Below are positions 33,376 through 44,845 of a stretch of DNA of 64,000 nt, in pieces; the first letter of the stretch is position 1, and each line of letters starts with the position of its first letter. Below the pieces are notes generated by a model. That model did no database searches, was not told the DNA's origin, and saw only the letters and a program-made list of their open reading frames with translations. The DNA is taken from NCBI GenBank assembly GCA_039090855.1, contig CM076995.1, positions 120,478,270 to 120,542,269 on the forward strand, written 5' to 3'. This stretch comes from Macrothele yani. Its lineage: Eukaryota > Arthropoda > Arachnida > Araneae > Macrothelidae. The position numbers were made by a program, and so were the translations under genes.

Positions 33376-34029
33376 TATCAGGCGTTAAATGACACTTAGC
33401 TAAAATAGCTATCTTTAACAACTTCGTAATCATTGCATTCCTCTGTTGTCAGCCTACAGAACAAATGATTCACGCATTCTGAATTGAAAAGAGCGATTAC
33501 CAGCTTACTTTTGAAATCATTAGGAACAGAATGCAGCATAAAAGCTCTTTCTAGAGAATAAAAAAAATGCAGTATCTCGTCCGGTTTACTCGGACTTCTA
33601 GGTAAAGTTTTCTCTAAGATCTTAATATAATCATGGAGTTTACTACTACTTTTACTTCTATTTGCCTCATTTTTATTATCTTTAGTCAACTCAATTTTCT
33701 TTAAGTCAAATTCTCTTTCCTCTCTCTCTCTTATTTGCTAGTTCTATCTGTAATTCTAATCTTCTTTGTTCTAGCGCTATCCTTTTGTTTTCTCTTTCTA
33801 GTTCCAATTCTAACTTTTTCTGTACTCTTTCTGCCTTCTTATCTTCTAATTCTAAGAATTTTAATTCTAATTTTCTGTTTCTATTTCTTGTGTTTAAATC
33901 TGATTGTTTAATAGCTACTTCTTTACTTTCATCATGCTCTGAACCAACGTGTTCCTCATCTGAACTTCGTTCCCAATCTTCTCTTAACTCATTTTCTTCC
34001 TTATTACCCATTTTCAATTCGTAAATCAT
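33376..34029 (-). pseudogene. gag N-terminal part of the LTR element
   Basis: Minus strand from 34029: MIYELKMGNKEENELRED, then a long charged coiled coil (ELKFLELEDKKAERVQKKLE, ERENKRIALEQRRLELQIEL). A one-base shift in an AGAGAG run near 33715 moves the protein to the frame 33689-33396. That frame holds EILHFFYSLERAFMLHSVP and LTTEECNDYEVVKD, the capsid region of arthropod Ty3 gags. A second shift near 33405 precedes the HLTP-IYRK junction where RTE copy 3 is inserted. Coiled-coil-then-capsid is the usual order for this gag type. 34030-34583 is the 5' leader, with a T run at 34507-34524 and no ORF I can support. Confidence 0.8.
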
Positions 34030-34583
34030 AAATCACCGCAACATGCAAACATATACACATACAACAAATATTTCACTTCTATAACCAATTCCTCAGTATA
34101 TCCCGTACAACTCGCAGCCTATTTCGTATCTCTTCCTAACCATAAATTTTCCCGTTCACTATCCATCTACTAAAATAAATAATTCACTCGTGCAGAAATC
34201 TCTGTAAATGATACTTACGTTGCCTCTGGATCCTTCCTTTTTGGTCCTGTCGGATTCACAGCCTTCATAACTTGCACGTGCTATTTAGGTAACTTTCCAT
34301 GGCATCACATCTATTTTGTCCTTACGCTTGTACGAAGTAACTTCTGCATGATGTTCTTTCTCTGCTCTCCTTTCACGTCTCTCGTAACCACTTTCTTTCC
34401 CATCTCTCGGTCTTCGAGTTGTCCAGCGAGTTCCTTTGTTCTCCCGGGCCACGTGTTGCAGCACTTCCTCACATTAGTTCCTCCAAGGTTCACTTTCACC
34501 GTAATCTTTTTTTTTTTTTTTTTACAGTCACCATTGTCCGAATATTAAGCTAAATCAACTTAACCTACACGACGAGCCATTTA

Positions 34584-35068
34584 CGTAAGAGACCTATCCA
34601 ACTTTCAGTCTCTTGGTTTGATACGGACACACTTCTGAGCATGTGTCCTTCATTCTTTGTAACTCGTGTATTTCCATAAGTTACAACTCGTAAAAAAAAA
34701 GCGAAACTGTCTTACGATAAAAATGGCTTTAATATAGAATTCACTTTCGACTGAATACGATATCACCATACATCTTATAGTTGATTTGCCGACCGCACTT
34801 CAGCACATGTGCGTCTCCATTATGTGGGGTCTCACTCCCACTCCCCTACATGCGTCTTCCCCGTCCCGTATCTCGCATTGAACTCCTCTTACAAGATGGC
34901 GTCTCCCAGCAAACCGGTCCTGCATAGGGAGTGTCGCTTAAGCCCCTCAGGTATAGCATCCACTGGAAGGGTGATCCGGAGTGACGTCAGCAAGCCTCCG
35001 CGCACCACTGGCATTAACACATATCAAAAGAAGAAAATAATCGCCGTGTTCTAATGAGAGTCCTTACA
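34584..35068 (-). repeat. 5' LTR of the LTR retrotransposon
   Basis: 485 bases, directly repeated relative to 27312-27808. Its plus-strand start is CGTAAGAGACC (C where the other LTR has T) and it ends TCCTTACA. It is about 12 bases shorter through small deletions, including in TCTCTTACTTGG. Confidence 0.93.
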
Positions 35069-35896
35069 CCTCCTGAAGATAATGTTCTACCAGCCTCACT
35101 TGGTGGGAATGAGAATTACTTTCTTGTAGGAGAAATATATCTTCTATGGCACCTGCACAAGGGGGAGCATAGGGGTTCAAGATATCATCCGTATAGCATC
35201 GAGCATTCATAGTTCCTCTTGGAGGCACATAAAGGTCTGTGCATCCACTTAACGAGATGCCAGTGCCGTACCGCCACTATAAATGTCTCTTTCACAAAAC
35301 ATAGAGGGATGATAGCATGTTCCGCCTTCACTCCAGATCAGGCAATGCCGGTAATTATTTTGCGAAGCAAACCTGTATTCATCCTTGAAAAGTACTGACC
35401 TCCATTGGAAATATCTTTATGAAACCTGCACATAATGGAAGCAGATACCACTGATCCTGTAGCCACAGATCCCAGCTGTGTCAAGGTGTCTGTCCTGTTC
35501 CTCCATGCAGTTGATCAAAGAATTTGGTCATCCACGAATGTTGTAACCCTAGGCCTTCCTTTGCTGTGCCTTCGGAAATCTCATTGTGTAGTTTGAAATT
35601 GGTTCCACAATCTGTGGACCACAGAAGGACATGCATGCATTCATTTTGCAAATTCCACCTCACTTTGGCCTGCCTATCTCTCTTCACCTCAGTTCATATG
35701 TTAAATAATGTTTTGCAGCCATTTCAACAAAATATGCTATCTCAAAATCCTTTCATTGCACTTTGCAAACGATGTGACTCATGCTTTCACAACAACCCTT
35801 TTTAAGCTGTATGGCTCATTTGCCTAAACTGATGCTTTGTACAAATAATCGTGCATTTTCTGATTTTTCCTCCCTTAATTTATGGAAACCAGAGTA

Positions 35897-36769
35897 CATT
35901 GAATACATGATTTGGATCATGAGTTAAAGGTTCCGTTCTTTCAGATGCATTTCCTCTCATCTTTGGCATTTAAATATTAAAAGCCACCACACTCTAGGTC
36001 AGAAACTGAAAAGGAAAGAGGGGGGGATTAAGCTTCATTTCCAGAGATGCCCACACATTGCATTAGAATGGAATGGAATTTTTGGTAATTTTTCTTGAGT
36101 ACAAATTTGCAAGAGATAAAGAGTATCTGTAGGTTTTTACATATAGCAGCTACAGGATCATCCATATCTATGACGTTGTTTTTTCTTTCTTTGTAAAATT
36201 TAGATATCAGTGTCATTTAATTTTATGTCTGTTAAGGTATAATGTTATTATTTTAAGGCAAGAGTTTTTGCTGCCAACGAAGAATAATATAGATGTTGTT
36301 TCATTATATATCCATATATTTTCATTTCATTCTGTGTTTCACCTTCCTCTGTTTGATGCCAAACTACCATGCTTCTTCGTGAACTAAAGCACTCTATGAA
36401 ACTTTATCTGATGTTGAAAACTTCCAAGTGCTTCATTACCATGTAAATCAAATGGATTTTGCATGCCTGCAATTGGCTCTTACCACAAGTTCTTATCATC
36501 TACTTGTAGGGAATTATGACAGCAGGTTGTAATTATGTCAGTAAAGTTAAAAAGATAATAACACTTGTAATTGCAGCCTGTACGACACAACTTCCAGTGC
36601 AGTTGACATCTACCAAATGAATTATTCCAATTCCTTCTGTGTAGTTCCAACCTAGTGTGTCAATTCCTTCTGTGTAGTTCCAACCTAATGTGTGGACAAA
36701 ATAAGTTTCCATTCTGATCTGTTTCGATTTGAAAACTTTGTTGTCATTCTGTTCTGACCTACAGGAGTT
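35897..36769. other. Intron with a short tandem duplication
   Basis: No gene recognised. A 33-base unit is duplicated head to tail at 36628-36660 and 36661-36693 with one or two differences. Minor ORFs here are not credible. Confidence 0.6.
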
Positions 36770-36771
36770 TA

Positions 36772-38006
36772 TCAAAATAATGGAAACACTTACTGTTTGT
36801 GGAGAACGTTTTATTAATAAGATGTAGAGTCACCTCTGGCTTTCAGAACAGAAGCAGTTTGACTTGGAGTAGACTTATACAAGTCACGCACATATGATAA
36901 TGGACTTTGGGGCCATTCTTCCTGTAAAATGTCCCAACTGTGCCAGTTATATTGGAGGTGAAAAGCTACCTGACATTTCACTCCAGATGTTCTTACAAAT
37001 GTTCAGTAATATTGAGGTGGCCAGTGTAGCTACTGTACCCCACACTGTGCAAACCACAATGTGCATTTTATGCAATACACAGGAGCATTATCTGCTTAAA
37101 ATGAGGGCTTGTCATTAGAAAACAATGCCTGCAACATTGGGAGCAAGTGGTCCCCAAGAATGGACTCTTGCATTGCAGATCTGACACAACCCTGCAGAAT
37201 AACCAATGCCCCTAAAGGAGTGCCACAATATGGAACCCCACAGCATTGGGAATCCACCACCATGCTTCATGATCAGAACCAAACAGTTAGAGGGTACACT
37301 TCTGCAGATTTTCACCAGAAGTACACTCTACAGATGGTGGGAAACAACATTAAGCATGATTCATCAGACCCCATGGCACGTTACCAATCTTTAGCATCCC
37401 AGTTTTTATGTGCTTTGCACCACTTTACACACTTTTCTGCATTGATGTTGGTAATCAGAGGTTTGTGTATTGCAGCATGGCTGCAAGTACCAGCATTATG
37501 AAGTTCCCAATGAACTGTTATAATGGAAACTGGATCATTCTGACTGGTGTTCAGCTGTGCTGCTATTTGTAGTGCCATGGTCTTATGCTTCCATTGTACA
37601 GTCTATGCCTGCATTTGCCTATCCCTGTGTGATGTCTTCGTATGGTGTCCAGGTCCACAGTTTGCACGTTTGTTGGCAGTGCTGTGTCCTTTTTAATAGG
37701 TAGTCATAATCTTCGATACAGATCCTCGTGTTACACCTACTATTTCTGCCATTCTAGTTCCTGGAGCTCCTGCAAGATGCACTAAATGATCATGTATTTT
37801 TTTAGGTCACTGAGATCTGACATTGTCAACAATTACTCCACAACAGCTGTTTCACCTGCGACTGTGGTATTGCTATATAATAGCTGGCATATATTGTACT
37901 CCTTTATATACTTCACGTCATGGGTGATGTCCCTGTAATTTGCATACAATGCATTTTGTGTACTCCAGTCACAGTTGGAGTTTCCATTATTTTGTAAAAT
38001 CCCCAG
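36772..38006 (-). mobile_element. Decayed Tc1-like element with TIRs
   Basis: The ends match as inverted repeats around CAAAATAATGGAAAC (left from 36772, right complement to 38006), with TA at 36770-36771 and 38007-38008. Minus-strand relics of a Tc1 transposase remain: VMKHGGGFPMLWGSI-type sequence near 37270 (the usual KHGGGSVMVWG block) and QIAAQLNTSQNDPVSIITV near 37560 (helix-turn-helix). Stops and shifts are many. The length (1235) is close to full size, so it decayed by point change rather than deletion. Confidence 0.85.
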
Positions 38007-38008
38007 TA

Positions 38009-38636
38009 GTGTGTGGTGACCTTAGTTTAAAATATCACTACTATTTTAGTACAGCTTGTGGCATCCATTTAATTACTTGAAATCCCCTGCATTTATCCAC
38101 AATACAAAATTTTTAGTGAAATAAATTAGATTTTAAGATTTACATTCATGAGATAATTTTTTTCCTGCACAACCTACAACTAATCCTTTTTACGAAGGTT
38201 TTTGTCTTTTGCATGCATTTGAAATCTTCATCTGGCACAAATGGGGGGGGTCTATAAGTTCTTAGGGTTAAGAAGTGAACATTTTTGGGAAATTTAAAAG
38301 CCTATGCAATATCAGTCTTTAAATTCATTAACTGATTCCAAATTTGTAATTTTTTTTCAAATATTTTTTGAAGTAAGCATTATATTGAGTGACACCATTT
38401 GTCCAGTATCATTTTGTGTGTCAGTTTTACTGTCCGTCTAAGCCATGTGACATCTGAAAAAAAACTAGGACATAACAAAAGGGCATTTGTGAATGGATAT
38501 GGTAGTAAGCTTGTTCTTTTGAGATGCAATTCGTGTAAATTATTTTACCTCAAAACAATTTAAGAATCACACCCATTTAAAAAAAAAATGAACATAAGTA
38601 TCTCAGGCTAGCATTTCTAGTTCATGTTGTGGCATA
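38009..38636. other. Intron between two Tc1 elements, no feature
   Basis: AT-rich, with a G run at 38245-38252 and an A run near 38580. Nothing supported. Confidence 0.5.
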
Positions 38637-38638
38637 TA

Positions 38639-39834
38639 CACATCGAGTCACATTATTGTAACTACTACTTTTGACGTCCACACTGTGTAGCCAACGAAAG
38701 AAGGCACATGTCATGAGCTGACTTGGAGGGTATATAAGGTGTGCTGTAACTATTCTGAAAACATATACTTGTTGCTGTCATAGATAAAAGGAGCGATTTA
38801 TCAGATTTGCAGTAAGGGTTGATTATCGGCTTTCGGGCCAAGGGTGGTAATATTTCTGAAACAGCGCAGTTTGTGAACTGTCTGTGTGCTGCTGTGGTGA
38901 AAGTGTATCGTTATTGGAGAATTGGCACCAATGCAAAATTGAAGTGGAAACTGAGGAGCACCACGTGCCATTGATATGAGAAGTGAACATCGGCTGCGAA
39001 GGTGCATAAGGGCCGATCGACACCCTACAGTGGAGCAACTCACTGGCCGAATAAACCAGGGGCTACCGGAAGTGTGTCTAAAACAACAGTTCAGCGAACC
39101 CTGCTGTGTATCGGGCTCCAATGCAGATGGATGGTCACTGCACCTATGCTAACGAAGGTGCATCAGCAGAAAAGGCTTGCATTTTGCACGGCAGTATCGG
39201 AATTGGACCTCCGCTGATTGGCAAAGGATTGCCTTCTCCGATGAGTCATGTTTTCTGCTTCATGGAACAGATGGACATTGGCATATAATGCGACAAACAT
39301 CGGAGAACAAACACTCTTCAACCATTGCTGGACAGAACACACGCTGGTGGGGGCAGCATTATGGTCTGGGGAATGTTTTCGTGTCATTCCCTGAATCCAC
39401 TCATACCTGTGGAAGGCACTATGGACCAAATTCGTTATGAATCCATCCTTGCAGACCACGTGCACCCATACATGCTGAATGTCTTCTTTGGGGAGGGTGG
39501 TATCTTCCAGCACGACAATGCGACGTGTCGCACAGCTAGAAATGTCCGAAAGTGGTTGGAAGAGCACGATGAAGACTTCAAAGTACTTCCCTGGCCCCCT
39601 AATTCCCCAGACTTAAACCTAATGGAGCATCTGTGGGACCACCTCGATCGTGTTGTTCGCTCAATGGATCCTCCACCACGCACTCTCCAACAGTGGTCAG
39701 ATGCACTACAATCAGCATGGCTCCACATACCTGTGAACACTTTCCAGCACCTTATTGAGTCACTGCCAGATGTGCTGTACATGGTGGTTACTTTGGATAT
39801 TAGCTGGTGGTCACAATAATGTATCTCGACCGTG
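38639..39834 (+). mobile_element. Tc1-like element, plus strand, frameshifted
   Basis: TIRs share ACATTATTGT(A/G)AC(T/C)AC at both ends, flanked by TA (38637-38638 and 39835-39836). The transposase reads over three frames. The N-terminal half runs about 38790-39170. The first catalytic Asp lies in FSDESCFLLHGTDG (39177-39300). The C-terminal half (39325-39819) has GGGSIMVWGMFS, the second Asp in FQHDNATCRTAR and the Glu in SPDLNLMEHLWDHL. I count 36 residues between the last two, two more than classical Tc1. At least two frameshifts make it inactive. Confidence 0.9.
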
Positions 39835-39836
39835 TA

Positions 39837-40418
39837 TGTTTTATTTAGCAATGTCAAAAATGTCTATATTGCATACTGATTTACCAATGGAGATTTGCAC
39901 TCCTGATGCAATATGAAAGATGTTTTCCCAAATCTGGTACATCCAAAAGTTCATTCAAAATTTATTAAATAAAGTCAGTTGCTATATTAGTATGCAAGGC
40001 TTGTTTTGCTCACTTCTCATCATTCAGTTCTTCCAGAAAAATAAAAGGACAGCACACAATTTTTCTGTTTCTAACAGTCATTCTTCCAAAATGCTCTGTG
40101 ATCAAGAAAAAGCATCAAGGATCCTGTTAATCTTGGAACATTGTGCTTTTCTAAAATCATATGCAAGATATCTGTTAGCCAGCTTAATATCTTAAAATTA
40201 TCTTATGAGTTGTAAATTTTGTATTATGACAGGCTTAATTAAAAATATATTGCTATATATTCCACCCTTTATTTGTAATCATAAATACTGTTTATTCAAT
40301 CAATGACATTCATTGCATTTGCTTTCTTTATATGCATTAAACAAAAGTAAGTATGTATGGTTAATATAAAACTTGCACTGAGTGTTTGTGCCAGAGGTTG
40401 AGTATAAAATTCAACTTT
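39837..40418. other. Intron, no recognised feature
   Basis: AT-rich sequence. One + strand ORF of 91 residues (39920-40195) has no recognisable content. Confidence 0.5.
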
Positions 40419-40719
40419 GGTGGCAAGGGTTAAAATTCAGGGCGGGATTCCCACCAAAAAATTTAAATTCCTGCTGAAATAGAGTTGTTAGGCGGGAGTC
40501 TCCCGCCTTATGAAATTTAAAGAAAAAAATATATATAAATATAAAATCTTGGGTCCGTTTTTAGACCACTCGCAAAATTCGCGTGTTGAAAACTTATCCT
40601 TCCTTTTAAAAATATGTGCATTAAAAATGGACCGTTCAGAGTTCCAAAAATTGCAATCGAATGCATCGTTCATGTCGGGAACATAATCTGTTTATGGACA
40701 TGTGAATCGGCTTCCATAT

Positions 40720-41575
40720 GTAGTAGCTGCATGAGCAGTTCATTTTGCATATCACGAACTGTTACGAATCGGGCATGAAATTCTTCTACGGATTTGTGGA
40801 ATTCCACTTTTTTTTTTCACATGTTTTCAGTTATACTTGAGATCGATGCAAAAAGACTGAAGATAATGTTTTATTTTCGGAGGATTAGTGTGTGTGTGTG
40901 TGTGCGGAAGGGGGGGTCATTTCCCGTCTAGGGAACGGTATTCCGTTTTTCAGAACTTTCGAAAATGAAAGTTAAACGGAGTGAAAAAATTTCCCACAAT
41001 TTTTATTTTTTTCTTGTGAAGTTAAGTTTCCTCTGTTCAGTATTGTTATTAAATATCAGTTTATTGCATATAGGTTTGTATTTCAGCTTGAAAGTGTAGA
41101 CAACAATTTTCGATAACGGGTGATTCACGGAGTAAAAATTTCCTTGTAAACTTTTGGCATGAGTTTCACAGATTCGAGGAACTCTGACTTTGTTGTCATC
41201 ATTTTCGTCATTCTCCAGAACGATGAAAAACTGAAGATAATTTTTTGTGCGGGTGGAAGGGGAGGGAAGGGGGTTCTAGCTGGGGACGGAATTTTGTCTT
41301 TCAAAACTTTCGAAGACGAAAGTTAGACTAAAACGGAATTTTATCTGTAATCGTAATTTTATTTTTCTCGCGACATTCCCTCTGCTCATTGTCATTATGA
41401 AATATAATTTTGTTTGATAACTGATTGTGTTTCAATTTGAAAATGAAGGGAAAATTTCCGAAAACGGAATTTGAACAGAGCTAAGATTTTTTTCGTAATA
41501 GTAATTTATTTATTTTTTCATGATGTTCCCACTGTCCTGAATTATTGTTAAATGTTATTTTCCCTCCATAAATAG
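40720..41575. repeat. Degenerate ~355-385-base direct repeat, two and a half copies
   Basis: The block AAAACTGAAGATAAT...GGGACGG(A/T)ATT...AACTTTCGAA(A/G)A(T/C)GAAAGTTA occurs near 40850-40975 and again near 41225-41330. The following AATTTTTATTTTTTTC-type stretch also repeats, and a third partial copy starts near 41450. A (GT)n and G-rich tract lies at 40892-40917. Non-coding. Confidence 0.55.
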
Positions 41576-42279
41576 TTGCAAAGCAGAAAACTAGACATTC
41601 CTCTTATCAGAAGAATGGTATTCAACTAAGTCTCAATTATGTGAACTGTAAACATCTCACACATAGTATTCAAGATTTTTTTGATTTTTTTTTTCAGAGC
41701 TCAAGGGAAACATGTTCGAAAGTAATAAATTAGTTGACCTTTGTAATTCTAAACTTGCATATCCCAATGTCCAGTGAAGGTTTATTTTATCTTTTGTGGT
41801 TGAAATGGACTGCAGATTTTCTTCCTCCACAATGGAACTCTTTTGAAGTTTGAATGTGTAGAATCTGAATCTATGCTCACACACACACGCACGTTTTGGT
41901 ACGGTCATTCAAAAGCCGCCTGGCAGACCAGTTTTTTTTTTTCAAAATTAATGAAGTCATGGAATATTCACTATTCAAACATAGCTGTAAAAAATGAAGA
42001 GTATATGTGCCAATGTCCAAAGTTTTATAAGCAACCATCTGCACACATTTGCATTAGTGTCAAAAGCTTCTGCAAGTAAGCATTGTGTTGCATTTAACAA
42101 ATGTGTCATGTGTAAGTGGCTTAGCACACAATACAGAATTCAGTCAAAATATAGAGATTCACTGAGCAACAAAAATCTTAATGCATATTTTTAAAATTAG
42201 GCCAGATAAACCCTCAGAAATAAAACAACAGCTGATTAAAGCTTGCTAGCTGTGGCAAGGAATGAAAGACAGACATATA

Positions 42280-43483
42280 CACTGTGTGGCCACTTTATTA
42301 TGACCACCTGAGAGTTTTAAGCAAATGAGCTATGGCTGCACGCTGTTGCTGCCAGAGGGCGAGGCTAGTATAAAAAGGGAAAGCTTAGTTCTTGCGCCAG
42401 TAGTAGAAGTGATTTTTGGGTGACGAGATGGGTAAAAAATGCGATTTGACGGACTTTCAACGTGGGACGATTGTAGGAGCCATGGAGCGAGTATCACCGA
42501 AACCACCGCATTCATGAAATGTTCCAGAGCAGTTGTTGTTAAAGTGTTTAAAGACTGGACTGTCAGCCAAAAAACTGGGTCTCTACGTGCAACGTGTGGT
42601 CGTCATCGACTAGTGACTGCTCGGGCGGAACAGAGAGTGTCCAGACTGGTAACAGACAATAGAAGGGCAACAGTGCAGCAAATTACAGACCATCTTAATC
42701 AAGGATCCCCTCAAATGATCTCTGCACGCACTGTTCGTCGTACACTGCGCCGGATTGGATATGGTAACCGAAGGCCTATTCGAACACCTTTGCTGTCTGC
42801 AGTTAACAAGAGAAAATGTCTCCAGTTCACACAGGAGCACAAGGATTGGACAGTCGATAATTGGAAACAAATTATGTGGTCCGATGGATCACGTTTTCAG
42901 TTGCACCATGCCGATGGCCGAGTGAGAATTTGGCGGAAACATCACGAAAGCATGGACCCCAAATGCATTGCTACAACCCTTCAAGCTGGTGGAGGCAAAG
43001 TTATGGTTTGTGGAATGTTTTCCTGGCATGCTTCGGGCCCTTTAATATCTGTTGATCAACGTCTGACTGGCACATCATATCTAAACATTGTTGCGGACCA
43101 AGTGCATCCTGTCATGTGGATGGTTTATCCCAATGGTGATGGCTACTTTCAACAAGATGCCATAGTGCTCGTATTGCACAGGGCTGGTTTCAGGAACATG
43201 CCGGTGAGTTTACTTTGTTTAGGTGGCCCTCACAATCTCCAGATTTCAACCCCATTGAGAATTTGTGAGATGCAGTTGAACGAGCCATCAGACAGCTGGA
43301 TCCACAATCCTGCAATATCACACTCCTGGAAAGTGCTATTCATCAAGCATGGTCTCAGATTCCACAAACCACCTATCAACATCTTGTGGAGTCCATGCCA
43401 CAAAGAATCGACGCAGTATTAAAGGCAAAAGGTGGCCCAACGAAGTACTGATGGGGTGGTCATAATAAAGTGGCCACTCAGTG
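42280..43483 (+). mobile_element. Tc1-like element, nearly full-length transposase with two frameshifts
   Basis: TIRs begin CAC(T)-GTGTGGCCACTTTATT-type sequence and are flanked by TA (42278-42279 and 43484-43485). The transposase starts at ATG 42428 (MGKKCDLTDFQRGTIVGAME), shifts frame near 42500 and continues in the frame 42439-43422. The helix-turn-helix half precedes the basic GRHR region. The first catalytic Asp (residue 149 of that frame) sits in SDGSRF, with Gly for the usual Glu next to it. GGGKVMVCGMFSW follows, then the second Asp (240) in FQQDAIV, where NAPCH is damaged. A second shift near 43190 moves SPDFNPIENLW out of frame. Inactive but among the better preserved Tc1 copies here. 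Confidence 0.92.
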
Positions 43484-43603
43484 TATACTTCAGGCACAGT
43501 TTTATGATACCAATGTACTGCAAAACGAACAACTCTAGTTTTGTAAAATTAATAATGGTAATTTGTATTAGATTGATTGTAGTCAATTATTTGATCTAAT
43601 TCA

Positions 43604-44150
43604 AGGTGAAAATACTCCAAATACGTGGCGACAGTTAATAAATAAATACATCGCTCTTTCCACGTTCCAGAAACACAGCATCCGAAAAAAAAAATTTCAG
43701 CCGCCGCTGTGGAATTGAACCAATAGAACTCTCGATATCTAGCCGGGTGTGTTACATATACGCAACGGTGGCCAACAATTCACGGTGCTATGTGTATTTT
43801 TAAGTCAGCTTCTGACATCATAAATCCGTAAGATGGGCTCAGCTACTGAGACGTCTCCATCTGGTGGGCATTGACGGCACTAGCTATATATATATATATA
43901 TATATTATAGCAGTTAAATCCAAAGGGCGAGATCCAAGGTGAAAATACTCCAAATACGTGGTGACAGTTAATAAATAAATACATCGCTCTTTCCACGTTC
44001 CAGAAACACACAGCATCCGTATATGTAACGCACTCGGCTAGATATCGAGAGTTCTGTTGGTTCAATTCCACAGCGGCGGCTGAAAAATAATTTTTCAGAT
44101 GCTGTGTGTTTCTGGAACGTGTAAAGAGCGATGTATTTATTTATTATTTA
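43604..44150. repeat. SINE (family B) composite with 13-base target-site duplication
   Basis: Flanked by TTGATCTAATTCA at 43591-43603 and 44151-44163. The left part carries the same blocks as the array at 12440-13412 (GAGACGTCTCCATCTGGTGG, a (TA)n stretch at 43884-43907, ACATCGCTCTTTCCACGTTC). Near 44017 the orientation flips. The last about 130 bases run the other way, with TAACGCACTCGGCTAGATAT and GGTTCAATTCCAC on the plus strand (A- and B-box-like), ending GAGCGATGTATTTATTTATT. So the segment 43970-44150 is an inverted repeat around a tRNA-like core. The single duplication says it inserted as one unit. Confidence 0.75.
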
Positions 44151-44631
44151 TTGATCTAATTCACCTGTTTGTTTTAAAAACTAAGTATAGCTTATATTGT
44201 TTGAGAAATTATTACTGTTTTCCCAGAGTCTTTTAATATTAAGTCACATTCAAAACTCCCCACCTGAAATGTTCAATCCCCTTCATTTACAAACACAAGT
44301 GGGGAGACTCCCTTCCACTTCAAATTTGAATTTCAAGCCCTGGGTGGGCGTGCTGGTGAGTTGGATTCATTCATATTCTCAGGACACATCAACTCCTGTC
44401 ACTCAGTGTTTATGCTTAGCCTAGTCATTTATTATCTATAGTGACACTTGGGAATGTTTGATAGCTTTAGCTATCTTGTGCATCAGTAATGACACTGAGC
44501 TACTCTCACCCAGGAATTTAAAAAAAAAAAAATGAAAAAACTTTGTGCTCATAAATTAATCTAATCGTGCACCTCACACTAACTTCCAAGCAAAATACCT
44601 CAACTTCTAAATAGGCTAACACATCTGCATG

Positions 44632-44636
<5 letters not shown>

Positions 44637-44667
<31 letters not shown>
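44637..44667. repeat. (AC)n microsatellite
   Basis: About 15 uninterrupted AC units about 180 bases upstream of the last coding exon's acceptor. Confidence 0.95.
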
Positions 44668-44669
<2 letters not shown>

Positions 44670-44845
44670 GTAGATGTATAGGGGTATTCCATGGCTTTGG
44701 TAGAGTAGTGTATGTGTATTTCTGTGTGTGAATTTATATGCTAGATATTTTTTTGTGAATGTGATGCAGGTTTTAAAAGTAAATCAGAAATGAAATGTGA
44801 CATAAATTTGTATTGAGTATACATATTATTCCTTTTGTGTTTCAG

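Larger units (their letters stand above)
27312..35068 (-). mobile_element. Ty3-like LTR retrotransposon, defective, with nested RTE
   Basis: Two direct LTRs (27312-27808 and 34584-35068) bounded by a 5-base duplication CCTCC (27307-27311 and 35069-35073). Read on the minus strand, each LTR runs TGTAAGGACT...CTCTTACA (TG...CA; the last base is G in the 5' copy). The interior has gag, a CCHC zinc knuckle and an aspartic protease, but no reverse transcriptase, RNase H or integrase is visible. It is therefore non-autonomous, most likely by internal deletion. A candidate primer-binding site TGGCTCGTCGTGTAGG (minus sense) begins three bases inside the 5' LTR (34580 downward); I cannot name its tRNA. 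The LTRs differ at many sites, so the insertion is old. Confidence 0.92.
26829..35894 (-). mobile_element. Tc1-like element split by an LTR retrotransposon
   Basis: The outer shell of a three-level nest. The ends carry inverted copies of GTTTCCATAAATTAAGG (left near 26834, right near 35873-35889), each flanked by TA (26827-26828 and 35895-35896). A minus-strand transposase relic lies on both sides of the insertion. On the left (27300-27180) it reads DWPARSTDLYPIEHVWDAL, the catalytic-Glu block with Ser, Thr and Tyr substitutions. On the right (about 35690-35080) are N-terminal and middle fragments in several frames. Without the insertion (27312-35068 plus one 5-base TSD) the element is about 1.3 kb, normal for Tc1. 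About 26870-26975 contains a short internal duplication (GTGGTAATGACGAAAT-type). Confidence 0.85.
40424..44342. mobile_element. Candidate hAT-like element with long, imperfect terminal repeats
   Basis: The left end reads CAAGGGTTAAAATTCAGGG and, inside it, GGCGGGAGTCTCCCGCC (40491-40507). The right end, reverse-complemented, reads CAGGGCTTGAAATTC and, inside it, GGGAGTCTCCCC. GGTGG lies just outside both ends (40419-40423 and 44343-44347), a possible partial target-site duplication. The interior holds degenerate repeats (40720-41575), a Tc1 element and a SINE composite, all later or unrelated. I see no transposase in it: the region 41580-42200 has only short ORFs. The call rests on the paired ends. 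Confidence 0.4.
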
